A stretch of 64,000 bases of DNA, from positions 62,001 to 126,000 of the forward strand of contig NZ_JAKIKP010000002.1 of assembly GCF_023284065.1 (NCBI RefSeq), given 5' to 3'. This DNA is from Shewanella gaetbuli (GTDB lineage Bacteria > Pseudomonadota > Gammaproteobacteria > Enterobacterales > Shewanellaceae). Numbering within the stretch: the stretch's first letter is position 1; each line of letters begins with the position of its first letter. The notes below the pieces were generated by a model that saw only the letters and a program-made list of their open reading frames with translations, made no database searches and was not told where the DNA came from. A program made the translations under genes and the position numbers. Of the stretch, positions 36,462 to 46,460 are shown piece by piece.

Positions 36462-38387
36462 CTAACGAACAGAACTGATTAATGAGTCAAATAACTGTTG
36501 TGCCGTGGTCATAATGCGTGCGGAGGCTTGATAAGCTTGTTGAAATCGCATCAAGTTGGCAGCTTCTTCGTCTAGGTTAACCCCTGATTCAGTTTGAACA
36601 CGGTTGTATGCTTGTTGATAAATTGCATCAGCAGATCCTACTGCCACTTCAGCAGATTTGGTTTTGCTGCCGATGTCTAATTTCGTGTTTTCAAATACCC
36701 CAATGAGTGTGGTTGTGCCACCATTCATTAATTTTGCATCAGCAAATTTAGCCATATTTACTGCATTGGTGTTATCACCCTCAGCAAAAGACAGGTCAAA
36801 AGTGAAACTGTCGGTGACTCCCGCAGCTGAACTATCTTCTATTTCAAAACTGAAACCGAATCCGGTATTAATTTGTGGAGGAGTAAATGCAGTTGGCCCG
36901 CCAACAGAAGCCCCTGTTGAGTCAAACACTTCAAAGGTGTTAGTGGCACTATCAACACGCACGGTCAGTTCAGCGTCGGTAAGCGGAAAACCAGCAACGG
37001 TGCGGTCAATTTGATTGACTTTCACACTCATGTCACCTGAGTTGGCGGCATCTGCCGTAATTTTTGGGGCTGCAGCGGCAATACCTTTAGGGTCGGTCAT
37101 GATCATGGTTAACCCAGAAGATGCGCCAGCTGACGGGCGGATTTCAAATTTATCGCCATCGGCCATCGCACCGCTGGCTACATTAATCGTAAACCCTTCT
37201 GGTGACACTAAATTACCTGAAGCATCAGGAGTAATAGCGGTTACGTTACCGGTTTGAATATCTTTTAATTCATAAGTACTTGGGGCGGTAAATGACAATT
37301 CATAACCATTGCCGGTGAGTTCACCCACATCATCAATATTAACACTAAGCTTTGCCGTACCGGTGTTAGTGGAATACTCACCCACGCGACCCGTTGCCAT
37401 TAATGGATCGTTAATATCTCGAAAAATATTTTGTCCCAGCTCACCGTTTAAATCGAAACCCTGTGATTGCATGTCATTAAAGGCATCTGCAATACCTAAA
37501 GCCAGTTGACCTAACTCTTGGGTTGCTGGTACTAATGTTTCTGAACGAAACTCAAACAGGGCACCTAATTGCCCGCCTAATTTTGTGGGATCAATTTTTA
37601 ATGACTGGCTACCGCTATTGGCAGTAATTTGTGGCTCGTTAGGAAAAGGATCGCCCGCAGTCACACCAACAGACATTGATACTTCACCCGACACTAACAT
37701 CACCGAGCCGCCTAACATGATTGATTTAGCACCGGTATCTAACGGAATCACGTTTACTTGTGAGTACTGACTTAGCTCTTGAATTAACGCATCTTGCTTA
37801 TCTAATAATTGGCTGTCTTGACCACCGTTTTTCATCAGTTCTAAGTTAATGTTACCTAGCTCTTTGCTGATTTCATTTATTCGAGTAGCCATAGATTCAA
37901 TTTGGCTATTGGTTTGTTTCGTTTGATTGTCAAGATATGACTGCATTTGGTTAATGGTTTTGGCCAGTTGCTCTGCAGAACTGAGTGCGCCATCTCGTAT
38001 CCCCAAATCAGTAGGTAAATCTGCCACGCTGTTTATTTGCGCAAAAAAGTCATTTAAGCCTTCTGGCACCATTTTCCCTATTTGAGAATAAAGCTGATCC
38101 AGCTCGCTCATTTTTGTATAGGTGGCCTCTGCTGCGCTTAAGCTTGTTTGTCCAATACGCAGTTCACGGGCGGCAAATTCGTTATAAACCCTTTTTACAT
38201 CAGAAATATAAGTACCTGTGCCATAAAAGCTATTCCCTAAACGTTGTGACTCAAGACTAGATTGAGTGGCAACCTGACGGTGATAACCTTGAGTATTGGC
38301 GTTAGCGATATTATTACTGGTGACCCCAAGTTGTGACTGGGAAGCCAATACACCGGTGCGTGCAATATTTAATAAATCAATAGCCAT
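36462..38387 (-). CDS. flgK: FlgK, hook-filament junction protein
   Basis: HAP1, the other junction protein. The 641 residues have the N-terminal rod/hook signature (NIARTGVLASQSQLGVTSNNIANANTQGYHRQ), a central variable region and a C-terminal flagellar domain (NLDEEAANLMRFQQAYQASARIM). The ATG shares one base with the flgJ stop (TAATG), indicating coupling. Confidence 0.96.
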   Translation of the reverse strand: MAIDLLNIARTGVLASQSQLGVTSNNIANANTQGYHRQVATQSSLESQRLGNSFYGTGTYISDVKRVYNEFAARELRIGQTSLSAAEATYTKMSELDQLYSQIGKMVPEGLNDFFAQINSVADLPTDLGIRDGALSSAEQLAKTINQMQSYLDNQTKQTNSQIESMATRINEISKELGNINLELMKNGGQDSQLLDKQDALIQELSQYSQVNVIPLDTGAKSIMLGGSVMLVSGEVSMSVGVTAGDPFPNEPQITANSGSQSLKIDPTKLGGQLGALFEFRSETLVPATQELGQLALGIADAFNDMQSQGFDLNGELGQNIFRDINDPLMATGRVGEYSTNTGTAKLSVNIDDVGELTGNGYELSFTAPSTYELKDIQTGNVTAITPDASGNLVSPEGFTINVASGAMADGDKFEIRPSAGASSGLTMIMTDPKGIAAAAPKITADAANSGDMSVKVNQIDRTVAGFPLTDAELTVRVDSATNTFEVFDSTGASVGGPTAFTPPQINTGFGFSFEIEDSSAAGVTDSFTFDLSFAEGDNTNAVNMAKFADAKLMNGGTTTLIGVFENTKLDIGSKTKSAEVAVGSADAIYQQAYNRVQTESGVNLDEEAANLMRFQQAYQASARIMTTAQQLFDSLISSVR

Positions 38388-39472
38388 TATTTAGACTCCC
38401 CGGGCAAAACTGCTTTTAGCCCTTCTTTAACTGCACTCATAACGTTAATCACTTTCTTGGCATAGTGTGGGTCAGTGGCGTACCCCGCTTTTTGAAGTGC
38501 ATGAATAAACTGTTTTGGCTCACTGGCAACACTTCGCGCATCTTGGTAGCGATCGTTTTGTGAAATAAACGACACAAAATCTTCAAAACTTTGCTCTAAG
38601 GAGTCATACATTCTGAAATCTGCTCGCTGCTGCACCGCCACGCCTTTTTCAAACTCCAGAGTATTAACTGAGGTTTTATCGCCTTGCCAACGTTTATCCG
38701 CTTTAATGTTGAATAAATTGTTACTCATATTGCCATCAGGGCGACGAATGACTTTTTGCCCCCAACCGGTTTCTAAAGCTGACTGAGCAATCAATACTTC
38801 TGGCGTTGTACCTAATGATTTTGCCGCTTTTTCAGCATGAGGATATAGCACTGAAATAAAATGCTGAGGGTCTTTAAAGCGACTTACTTCACTAGGTTGG
38901 TTTGCATTTACAACCTGAGTTTCCATTGGATTTTGTGCTGACAATGGCAAATTGTTGCCGTTATAACCTTGAGCTTGGCTCACTAAAATGTCACCCGATA
39001 AAATGGCATCCATTGCTTTAGGTGATACAAAAGCTGAGGTTGCAGCAGATGTGACTGGCTGATTAAGCTTGGCTGAGGTTTCATCAGCCTGTCCGGTCAC
39101 GTTAACGCTACTGCTAGTTTGTGGTGTATTGCCACGCAATACAGATGCAGGTGTAATTGGGCTGTCTTCTGGCGAAAGTTGTTGCACCATTAATTCAGCC
39201 AAACCCAACATGCCCTTGTTAGATAAATCTAACGACATTTGCTGGTCACGCATTTGCTCAAAAAACTCGGTAGTTTGGCTATTAAGCGGGCTATCGGCTT
39301 TGAATACAGCATTGGCATCTCGCATGCTTTTCATTAGCATTTGAATGAAAATACCTTCAAACTGTTTTGCCGCCTCTTTAAGTGCCCCTTTCTCGTCTTT
39401 CTGGGCTTGAGCACGGAGTGAATCCAGTCCCCCTAGATCCAGAAAGTGCGAAGAATTTGACAACTTTTCCAT
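38387..39472 (-). CDS. flgJ: FlgJ, rod-cap peptidoglycan hydrolase
   Basis: A two-domain protein of 361 residues. The N-terminal rod-cap domain (about 1-115; KEAAKQFEGIFIQMLMKSMRDA) and a C-terminal glucosaminidase-type muramidase domain (about 200-355), with the likely catalytic Glu in IAQSALETGWG. It opens the cell wall for rod passage. ATG with GAGG upstream. Confidence 0.96.
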   Translation of the reverse strand: MEKLSNSSHFLDLGGLDSLRAQAQKDEKGALKEAAKQFEGIFIQMLMKSMRDANAVFKADSPLNSQTTEFFEQMRDQQMSLDLSNKGMLGLAELMVQQLSPEDSPITPASVLRGNTPQTSSSVNVTGQADETSAKLNQPVTSAATSAFVSPKAMDAILSGDILVSQAQGYNGNNLPLSAQNPMETQVVNANQPSEVSRFKDPQHFISVLYPHAEKAAKSLGTTPEVLIAQSALETGWGQKVIRRPDGNMSNNLFNIKADKRWQGDKTSVNTLEFEKGVAVQQRADFRMYDSLEQSFEDFVSFISQNDRYQDARSVASEPKQFIHALQKAGYATDPHYAKKVINVMSAVKEGLKAVLPGESK

Positions 39473-39519
39473 AATAGCCTCAGTGTTAACTGCTCTTGTG
39501 CTTAAACAAGTGACAATTT

Positions 39520-40620
39520 TTAGATGATGATAAGTTCACCATGCAAAGCGCCTGCCATTTTTAATGCTTCTAAGATTGCTAACACGTCTGAAGGCGCTGC
39601 CCCCACTAAATTAACCGCGCGTACTAGCTCATCTAATGTGGTTCCAGGGTTAAACATAAACATGCGATTATCTTCTTCAACCACATCAATAGTGCTGTTA
39701 GTGGTTACCACAGTCTCTCCGCCCGAAAGTGGATTAGGTTGTGATACTTGAGTCGCCTCAGCAATGGTGACGGTTAGCCCACCGTGAGTCACAGCTGCAG
39801 GCAATAATTTGACGTTTTGGCCAACCACAATAGTGCCGGTTCGAGAGTTAACAATAACCTTAGCTGACTCATCTGCAGGCTCTACTTCTACGTTTTCAAG
39901 CGTTGCTAAAAACGACACCCGTTGAGAAGCATCACGAGGTGCACTCACTTGAATTGAACTGGCATCAAGCGCTCTGGCCATACCTGGACCAAGTAAGTCA
40001 TTAATTGAATCTGCCATTCTTTTGGCTGTAGAGAAATCTGCACGGCGTAAGTTAAAGGTTAAGTGATCGCCACTCGCAAAGGGCGAAGCAACACTGCGTT
40101 CAACAATAGCACCACCAGGGATTCTGCCCACAGTAGGCGTATTTTGAATCACTTGTGAGCCGTCTAAGCCTTCAGCACTAAAACCACTGACAATTAAACT
40201 GCCTTGGGCAATGGCATATACATTGCCATCAACCCCTTTTAAAAAGGTTTGAATAAGCGTGCCGCCACGTAAACTTTTGGCCTCACCAATACTCGACACG
40301 GTGACATCTAATGTTTGCCCAGGCTTGATAAACGCAGGCATATCAGCATGTACCGCGACAACGGCAACGTTTTTCACTTTGGGTCTAACAGAATCAGGCA
40401 AATTAATACCAAAGTTCTTCAACATGGTTTTAAAGGTTTGTTCGGTATAACGAGTTTTTTCACCTGTGCCCGGCAACCCCACGACAATGCCGTAACCAAC
40501 CAGTTGGTTATTTCGCACACCTTGTACGTTAGCAATATCTTTAATTCTTTGTGCTTGTGTTGGCGTGGCAATCAGTAAACTTGCGCTGAATAACACCATA
40601 AGTATTGATTTGATATTCAT
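39520..40620 (-). CDS. flgI: FlgI, P-ring protein
   Basis: Periplasmic protein of the P-ring around the rod. It has a signal peptide (first 23 residues, ending TPTQA-Q) and the FlgI signature [13 protein letters not shown]. 366 residues, normal length. ATG with a GGGGA site, 10 bases after the flgH stop. Confidence 0.96.
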   Translation of the reverse strand: MNIKSILMVLFSASLLIATPTQAQRIKDIANVQGVRNNQLVGYGIVVGLPGTGEKTRYTEQTFKTMLKNFGINLPDSVRPKVKNVAVVAVHADMPAFIKPGQTLDVTVSSIGEAKSLRGGTLIQTFLKGVDGNVYAIAQGSLIVSGFSAEGLDGSQVIQNTPTVGRIPGGAIVERSVASPFASGDHLTFNLRRADFSTAKRMADSINDLLGPGMARALDASSIQVSAPRDASQRVSFLATLENVEVEPADESAKVIVNSRTGTIVVGQNVKLLPAAVTHGGLTVTIAEATQVSQPNPLSGGETVVTTNSTIDVVEEDNRMFMFNPGTTLDELVRAVNLVGAAPSDVLAILEALKMAGALHGELIII

Positions 40621-40630
40621 AACTGTCCCC

Positions 40631-41308
40631 TTAGAAAGGCCACCATTCGCCCAAGAAAAATGAGCTTAACCAGCCAACTTTTTGGGTATCTGCAAAGGTG
40701 CCTGTACCACTGTATTGAATACGTGCATTAGCCACACGAGTTGACTCAATGGTGTTATCGGGCGTGATATCTTGGCTTCTTACAATGCCGGTAACTCGAA
40801 TAAATTCATCACCATTGTTAATTGATATCCATTTTTCACCGCGGATCACTAAGTTGCCATTACTGAGCACTTGCATCACGTTTGCTGAAATACTGCCATC
40901 TAAACTATTAGATTGGTCCGCATCAGCTTCACGCTTGGTGTTCATGCTGTCTGAGTAACGTAAATCTAGTGGCACCCCTTTAATGGTGACATTGCCGCCA
41001 CCCGCATAAATAGGGTCAACACTCAGGCCAGTATCTTTTTTCAATTCGTTATTGGCGCTTTTTGAGGCTTGAGTCGATTCTTTTAACACCACTGTAATGA
41101 TGTCTCCCACCTTATGGGCACGAATATCCGAATACAAACTAGCCGCTTGCGAATCAAGGTAAATTGAGCCTGTTGCCACCGTTTGTGTTGGCGGCGCTTC
41201 AGGATAAACAGGCGCATAAAATGGGTCGTCAGGAATCGGCTTTTTAGGAGTAGAACTACAACCTACTAGTAATATCGCTGTCGTGGCTATTACAAGAAAT
41301 TTACTCAT
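40631..41308 (-). CDS. flgH: FlgH, L-ring lipoprotein
   Basis: Outer-membrane lipoprotein that forms the L-ring. The N-terminus has a lipoprotein signal with lipobox LVGC followed by Ser-Ser. The conserved [27 protein letters not shown] block follows. A double ATG occurs at 41311 and 41308; the second has better spacing from AGGAGG, giving 225 residues. Confidence 0.95.
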   Translation of the reverse strand: MSKFLVIATTAILLVGCSSTPKKPIPDDPFYAPVYPEAPPTQTVATGSIYLDSQAASLYSDIRAHKVGDIITVVLKESTQASKSANNELKKDTGLSVDPIYAGGGNVTIKGVPLDLRYSDSMNTKREADADQSNSLDGSISANVMQVLSNGNLVIRGEKWISINNGDEFIRVTGIVRSQDITPDNTIESTRVANARIQYSGTGTFADTQKVGWLSSFFLGEWWPF

Positions 41309-41317
41309 CATTGCCTC

Positions 41318-42106
41318 CTAGAGGTTCTGGTTCACGTAAGACAACATTTGATCAACCGCAGAAATCACTTTTGAGTTCATCTCATATATACGTTGGCTTT
41401 GAATCAAGTTAACCAGTTCTTCCGTCACATTCACATTTGAGGTTTCTAGCGCACCTTGTCTAATGGCACCTAAGCCATCTAATGACGCAGTGCCTTGAAT
41501 CGGCGTACCACTTGCTCCGGTTTCGGTATACAAGTTTTGACCTAGTGGGTCTAACCCTGACGGATTAATAAAATCGGTCATCGTTAACTGACCAATAGTT
41601 TGGCTTTCTGTGCCGCCCGCAAGTTTTACCGACACTTCCCCTTCGGCTGACACTGTAATGCTAGTGGCATCTTCTGGAATGGTGATCGGAGGCTGTACCA
41701 CATACCCTGAACCTGGGGTGACTATTTGGCCGGTATCATCAAGGCTAAACTGGCCGTTACGGGTATAAGCCGTTGTGCCGTCTGGCATTTCAACTTCAAA
41801 AAAGCCCGGGCCTTCAATCATTAAATCTAATGAGTTGTCGGTGGTTAACATATTGCCTTGAGTGAACATTTTTTGGGTTGCCACGACTTTAGTCCCCGCA
41901 CCTAAGTTCAAACCATTGGGCAACTTGGTGTTGTCGGCACTGATACCACCAGCTTGATTGACGGTTTGATAAAGCAAATCTTCAAATACTGCGCGGCTTT
42001 TCTTGTAGCCAATGGTACTGGCGTTCGCCACGTTATTTGAAATAACCGCAATATCAGTTTGCTGAGCGTCTAAACCTGTTTTACTAATCCACAGAGCTGG
42101 ATGCAT
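41318..42106 (-). CDS. flgG: FlgG, distal rod protein
   Basis: A 262-residue distal rod protein. The rod/hook N-terminal signature (VISNNVANASTIGYKKSRA), the central domain and the C-terminal helix (NVTEELVNLIQSQRIYEMNSKVI) are all present. ATG with AGGAG 8 bases upstream. It follows flgF. Confidence 0.97.
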   Translation of the reverse strand: MHPALWISKTGLDAQQTDIAVISNNVANASTIGYKKSRAVFEDLLYQTVNQAGGISADNTKLPNGLNLGAGTKVVATQKMFTQGNMLTTDNSLDLMIEGPGFFEVEMPDGTTAYTRNGQFSLDDTGQIVTPGSGYVVQPPITIPEDATSITVSAEGEVSVKLAGGTESQTIGQLTMTDFINPSGLDPLGQNLYTETGASGTPIQGTASLDGLGAIRQGALETSNVNVTEELVNLIQSQRIYEMNSKVISAVDQMLSYVNQNL

Positions 42107-42117
42107 AATAAATACTC

Positions 42118-42861
42118 CTAACCAATTCTTAATAACGATGAAGATGCGCGGTCTATCTCTTCGGCATTTTTCATCATTTTGACTTGCATTTCGTACTGGC
42201 GCTGAATGTCTATCATTGCCACCATCTCATGTACTGGATTGACATTACTGCCTTCAATTGCGCCACTTTCTACTTGAACGGTAGGGTCATTTGGCGCAGG
42301 AAGCCCTGACATCAATCGAAATAAGCCATCTTCCCCTCGCATCATTTGGTCGTTACCCGGGTTAACTAATTTGATGCGGGCAACTTCTTCTATTACTTCA
42401 GCGGTGGCTCCTTGGGGTCTAACCGAAATAATGCCGTCGGGCGATATTTGAACTTTATCAATAGGAAGCGGTAATACGATGGGGCCAGCAGCTCCCATAA
42501 TGGGCGTATTACGGGCGTTGACTAACAAACCAGTTTCATCAAACTTTAAGTGACCTGCGCGGGTATAAGCTTCTGACCCATCGGGGGCTTGTACCGCAAT
42601 CCAGCCATCACCTTTAATGGCAATATCCAGATCGCGTCCGGTGGTTTTTAGCGGCCCAGATGAAAAGTCAGTACCTGGGCTTTCGACCATTGAAAACACC
42701 CGTGTAGGCATACCTTCACCAAAAGCTTGCATGGCTCTAGCTTGAGTCATATCTGATTTAAAACCATCAGTATTGGCATTGGCTAAGTTGTTGGCACGAA
42801 CGGCTAAGGCATTCATACCCTGCTTAGCGCCGGTCATTGCAACATACAAAAATTTGTCCAT
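42118..42861 (-). CDS. flgF: FlgF, proximal rod protein
   Basis: A 247-residue rod protein (signature RANNLANANTDGFKSD and C-terminal helix NPVHEMVAMIDIQRQYEMQV). The ATG at 42861 has GGAG 6 bases upstream; an in-frame TTG five codons earlier has no site. A sigma54 promoter stands just upstream, so it probably heads flgFGHIJKL. Confidence 0.96.
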   Translation of the reverse strand: MDKFLYVAMTGAKQGMNALAVRANNLANANTDGFKSDMTQARAMQAFGEGMPTRVFSMVESPGTDFSSGPLKTTGRDLDIAIKGDGWIAVQAPDGSEAYTRAGHLKFDETGLLVNARNTPIMGAAGPIVLPLPIDKVQISPDGIISVRPQGATAEVIEEVARIKLVNPGNDQMMRGEDGLFRLMSGLPAPNDPTVQVESGAIEGSNVNPVHEMVAMIDIQRQYEMQVKMMKNAEEIDRASSSLLRIG

Positions 42862-42909
42862 TTGCCGCTCCGTCAAAAATTCTTCAAATAAAGAGATTAA
42901 CTAGATAAA

Positions 42910-42924
42910 GCAAAGGTTATGCCA
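42910..42924 (-). promoter_or_regulatory. Sigma54 promoter of flgF
   Basis: Reads TGGCATAACCTTTGC on the minus strand (TGGCAT-N5-TTGC), one base off consensus, 49 bases before the flgF ATG and downstream of the flgE terminator. Confidence 0.88.
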
Positions 42925-43052
42925 ACAAATTTAACCCAAGGTAAGGTACTGATTGTGTGTAAGAAAGATTTATTGCGCTTTAATAAAATATTATTGAAGT
43001 GTCAAAAAATAACCGTTGATGAAATTTACAAACTGAGAAGTGAAAAAAATGG

Positions 43053-43081
43053 CAAGGTGTTGCCGTTGTGGCAACACCTTG
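43053..43081 (-). terminator. Terminator after flgE
   Basis: A 12-base-pair perfect stem (CAAGGTGTTGCC / GGCAACACCTTG) with a 5-base loop, followed on the minus strand by CCATTTTTTTC. It separates the flgBCDE transcript from flgF onward. Confidence 0.95.
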
Positions 43082-43104
43082 AAGCTAATGAATAGAAAGA
43101 ATAA

Positions 43105-44466
43105 TTAACGGATCTGAAGTACCGTTTGGTTAAGAGTATTGTTAACTTCTAAGGTACGAGAGTTGGCTTGGAAATTACGCTGCGCTGAAATTAGGTCAAC
43201 CAATTCTGTGGTTAAATCTACATTTGACTGCTCTAACGCCGAAGAGCGGATACTACCAAATGTGCCACTATTAGCCTCACCCGCCAATGCAGGGCCTGAG
43301 TCTAAACTTTCTTTCCATGAGGTGTTACCCACTTGTGTTAGCCCTTGTTCGTTAGCAAAACGAACCAGCGCAACACGTGATAATGGCACTGTTGAACCAT
43401 TACTGTAACTTGCAGTAACTAAACCATCAGCGCCAATACCTACATTGGTTAAACGACCAACGGTAGTACCGTCTTGGGTAAGTTCGGTCACTTCAAATGG
43501 AGAAGCATACTGAGTCGGGTTATTAAAGCTAACAGTAATATCTTGAGTACCGTCAGCGCCAGGGCCTAATACGTTAGCACCACCTACCCCTAACTGCTCA
43601 GTTTTAATCACCGCAGGGTCACTACCTGTATAGGCACCAGCATCGTTAAACCTCATTACCGCACCTGTCCAGCCGCCAGCTGTTTGGACATTTCGAGTGC
43701 TATCTGGATTACCGTCACCCGTGGTGTCAACATCATATTGCCCTGCTGCGCCATCTAAGTTGACGGGTTTACCGTCTACCGCATAATAAGCAACCCAGTT
43801 ACTCTCGCCTGTGTATGAACCTTCTTCAGGCTTAATAAAGTAAGTTGTCATAATATGGGCTTCACCTAATGAATCATAAATAGTCACTGAGGTGGAGTTA
43901 TTAAATGTGTCGGGATCATTTGGGTCAAATGCAGCTGGGTCTAAAGCACTTTCACCGACATTTAAGTTCATTTGCAAACCAATATTGCTCGACATTACCG
44001 GGCTACCGGCTGTATCAGGAATTTTAATCGGTTGAGTGGTCGTTAAACTTACCGAGGTAGAATTACCGTCTTTGTCGACAGGAAAACCTTGTAAGAAGTT
44101 ACCTGCTGAATCAACCATGTAATTATTTGAATCTACTTTAAAGGCACCTGCCCGCGAAAATGACTGATCACGGGTACCAATTTCAGAAGAGGTGACAAAG
44201 AACCCGCCACCACTAATCGCCATATCCAACGAGTTACTGGTAAATTGCAAACTACCTTGGTGGAACTGTTGCGCCACCTGAGTGGTTGTCACACCACCAC
44301 CCACTGCCGTTTTACTATTAGAAAAAATTGAGTTTGCATACACATCAGCAAATTCAGCACGTGACTCTTTAAAACCAATCGTGTTGACGTTGGCAATGTT
44401 ATTTGCTGTTGTGTTGAGATCTTTCTGAGCGGCTGCGATACCACTTAATGCGATGTTAAAAGACAT
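43105..44466 (-). CDS. flgE: FlgE, hook protein
   Basis: A 453-residue hook protein. It begins MSFNIALSGIAAAQKDLNTTANNIANVNTIGF and ends with the hook C-terminal helix (SNVDLTTELVDLISAQRNFQANSRTLEV). A central variable region supplies the outer domains. ATG with AGGTGAA upstream. Last gene of flgBCDE, followed by a strong terminator. Confidence 0.96.
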   Translation of the reverse strand: MSFNIALSGIAAAQKDLNTTANNIANVNTIGFKESRAEFADVYANSIFSNSKTAVGGGVTTTQVAQQFHQGSLQFTSNSLDMAISGGGFFVTSSEIGTRDQSFSRAGAFKVDSNNYMVDSAGNFLQGFPVDKDGNSTSVSLTTTQPIKIPDTAGSPVMSSNIGLQMNLNVGESALDPAAFDPNDPDTFNNSTSVTIYDSLGEAHIMTTYFIKPEEGSYTGESNWVAYYAVDGKPVNLDGAAGQYDVDTTGDGNPDSTRNVQTAGGWTGAVMRFNDAGAYTGSDPAVIKTEQLGVGGANVLGPGADGTQDITVSFNNPTQYASPFEVTELTQDGTTVGRLTNVGIGADGLVTASYSNGSTVPLSRVALVRFANEQGLTQVGNTSWKESLDSGPALAGEANSGTFGSIRSSALEQSNVDLTTELVDLISAQRNFQANSRTLEVNNTLNQTVLQIR

Positions 44467-44525
44467 ATTTCACCTCGAACTATTTTTGTATCCAATGACA
44501 ATAATTTGTCACTTGATAAATTTAT

Positions 44526-45314
44526 TTAAGATTCAGATACCGCTAACACATCCGTTAACTTGATACCGCCAATACCACGTAAGTTCAAAATTGCACCGGT
44601 TGCAGCCGTGCCTAAAGACACGCTAGTAACATGTGCGTAGGTTGATACTGGCAAGTCTTGTGATTGCCCATCGACCTTACCGCTCGCTTTAATGGCATAA
44701 TTGCCTTCAGCAACCGGCTCACCGTTTTTATCAAGCCCGTCCCAGCTCACATCAACATTGCCACCTGCACTGCCATCAATATCGTAGGTTTTAATTAGCT
44801 GTCCTGACTCATCTTCTATTCGAATCGTAATGGTATCTATTGACTCTGGAGTACTTACAACACCCGAAATTTCAGGATTACCCGCACCTATTGCCCCCGT
44901 ATCTGACGGAATAAGAACTTTTCTGCCCACTAAACTGGATGCTTGCAAGGCTTGGCTTGAGCTCATCACACTGTTTAGATTAAGAATTTCGTCATTAAGA
45001 TTAGCAATACCATCTACAGTTGAGAACGACGCCATTTGAGCAATCATCTGATCATTATCAACCGGTTTAAAAGGGTCTTGCATCGACAACTGTTGGCTTA
45101 ACAGGGCAAAAAAGTCTTCCTGCTTGAGCATTTGATCATTTGCTTCAGGAATATTACTTTCTTCCGGTAATCGAATACCGTCTAAAAACGGGTTACCAGT
45201 TGATGTCGATGAAGTCGTATTTGTCTGTACAGTACTTGTCGAAGAAGTGGCTGAGTTAGACGTCGATGCCATTTGAGGCAAAGATTGACTACTGTATGGA
45301 TTAACGAGGCTCAC
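44526..45314 (-). CDS. flgD: FlgD, hook-cap protein
   Basis: A 262-residue scaffold for hook assembly. The conserved block LKQEDFFALLSQQLSMQDPFKPVDNDQMIAQMASFST (about residues 63-100) and the FLIG4-like C-terminal region (DGLDKNGEPVAEGNYAIKA) are present. The Ser/Thr-rich start is typical. GTG start with GGAGGT upstream. Confidence 0.95.
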   Translation of the reverse strand: MSLVNPYSSQSLPQMASTSNSATSSTSTVQTNTTSSTSTGNPFLDGIRLPEESNIPEANDQMLKQEDFFALLSQQLSMQDPFKPVDNDQMIAQMASFSTVDGIANLNDEILNLNSVMSSSQALQASSLVGRKVLIPSDTGAIGAGNPEISGVVSTPESIDTITIRIEDESGQLIKTYDIDGSAGGNVDVSWDGLDKNGEPVAEGNYAIKASGKVDGQSQDLPVSTYAHVTSVSLGTAATGAILNLRGIGGIKLTDVLAVSES

Positions 45315-45338
45315 AACTTACCTCCTAAGGTAATCATG

Positions 45339-45755
45339 TTATTTACCCATTCTAAGTGTTTGTTGCAACATAGATTTTGTTGCATCAGCCACCTGAACAT
45401 TCATTTGATAAGAGCGAGATGCCGAGATCATATTGGCCATTTCTTCCATCACATTAACGTTCGGCTTATAAATAAAGCCATCACCATCTGCCATAGGGTG
45501 ATTAGGAGCAAACTCTTTGATAAGCGGTTTATCACTTTCTACAATACCGCTGACATTAACTCGGTGAGAACCAGACTGTTGCCCTTGTGCCCTAGCCATT
45601 TCAGCTTCAAAAATCGGGTGCCTTGCACGATAAGTTTGGTCAATACTGCTGGACACGGACTCAGCATTAGCAATATTACTGGCGGTGGTATTCAACCTAA
45701 CCGATTGTGCTGACATGCCTGAACCAGACACATTAAAAATATTAAATAGGCTCAT
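45339..45755 (-). CDS. flgC: FlgC, proximal rod protein
   Basis: A 138-residue rod protein with the start MSLFNIFNVSGSGMSAQSVRLNTTASNIANAES and a C-terminal coiled helix (NVMEEMANMISASRSYQMNVQ). ATG with GAGGTGA upstream, 2 bases after the flgB stop. Confidence 0.97.
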   Translation of the reverse strand: MSLFNIFNVSGSGMSAQSVRLNTTASNIANAESVSSSIDQTYRARHPIFEAEMARAQGQQSGSHRVNVSGIVESDKPLIKEFAPNHPMADGDGFIYKPNVNVMEEMANMISASRSYQMNVQVADATKSMLQQTLRMGK

Positions 45756-45757
45756 AA

Positions 45758-46156
45758 TTAATCACCTCGTAATGCTTTACGCATTCCAGAGAACTTACTT
45801 TCAAGAAACCCTAAAGACATCTGATATTCCAACGAGTTTTGCATAAAAGCAGACTGTTCTTGCTGCATATCAACCGTATTACCGTCGCCGGTATCAGGCT
45901 GATTTACGACTCTAAATTTCACATGTTGCTGACTAAGCGCCGTTAAATCGAAATGTTTCTCGTGGCTTTTAGTCATCGATAGCCCTTGTTGGCGAGAAGT
46001 GGCGGCTTGCATAGCGGAGGCAAAATCGACATCGCGGGCCTTAAAGCCTGGCGTATTTGCATTAGCTATATTACTCGACAGCACTTCAGCACGTTTAGCC
46101 CTTACACCTAAAGTGTATTGGTGTACGCCCAACGCGTTATCAAAATTAATCGCCAT
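45758..46156 (-). CDS. flgB: FlgB, proximal rod protein
   Basis: A 132-residue rod protein ([42 protein letters not shown]) with the C-terminal segment [25 protein letters not shown] with AAGGAGG upstream. First gene of flgBCDE and preceded by a sigma54 promoter. Confidence 0.97.
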   Translation of the reverse strand: MAINFDNALGVHQYTLGVRAKRAEVLSSNIANANTPGFKARDVDFASAMQAATSRQQGLSMTKSHEKHFDLTALSQQHVKFRVVNQPDTGDGNTVDMQQEQSAFMQNSLEYQMSLGFLESKFSGMRKALRGD

Positions 46157-46191
46157 AAAATTGCCTCCTTCAGCTCACTGACAAGAATAAA

Positions 46192-46206
46192 GCAAGGTAT
46201 ATGCCA
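46192..46206 (-). promoter_or_regulatory. Sigma54 promoter of flgB
   Basis: Reads TGGCATATACCTTGC on the minus strand (TGGCAT-N5-TTGC), one base off consensus, 36 bases before the flgB ATG. Confidence 0.9.
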
Positions 46207-46423
46207 CTATTAAAAATATTAGATTGAAATATACAAAGACGCAGCCATGCTTCATAAATGGCTCAACAACCATGAGGGTTTATCAAGAAGTAACAAGATT
46301 ATTTAAGCCCTGTAAATTAAGGCTTTTACGACTGAACCTGCCATAAAACAAACTGTATCTGTAATGAAGGTATAACCTGTAAAGGCTTGAAAATCAGCGA
46401 GGTAAATTAAAAGAGTGGTGATA

Positions 46424-46441
46424 GCGCTAACTGGTTAGCGC
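46424..46441 (-). terminator. Hairpin after cheR
   Basis: A 7-base-pair GC-rich stem (GCGCTAA / TTAGCGC) with a 4-base loop, 19 bases past the cheR stop. The following minus-strand bases (TATCACCACTCTTTT) are only moderately T-rich, so termination is uncertain. Confidence 0.45.
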
Positions 46442-46460
46442 CACAAGATTGACGTAAAAA

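Larger units (their letters stand above)
46157..46460. other. Gap between cheR and flgB
   Basis: A 304-base non-coding stretch. It contains the sigma54 promoter of flgB (46192-46206) and a hairpin past cheR (46424-46441). Nothing else was recognised. Confidence 0.8.
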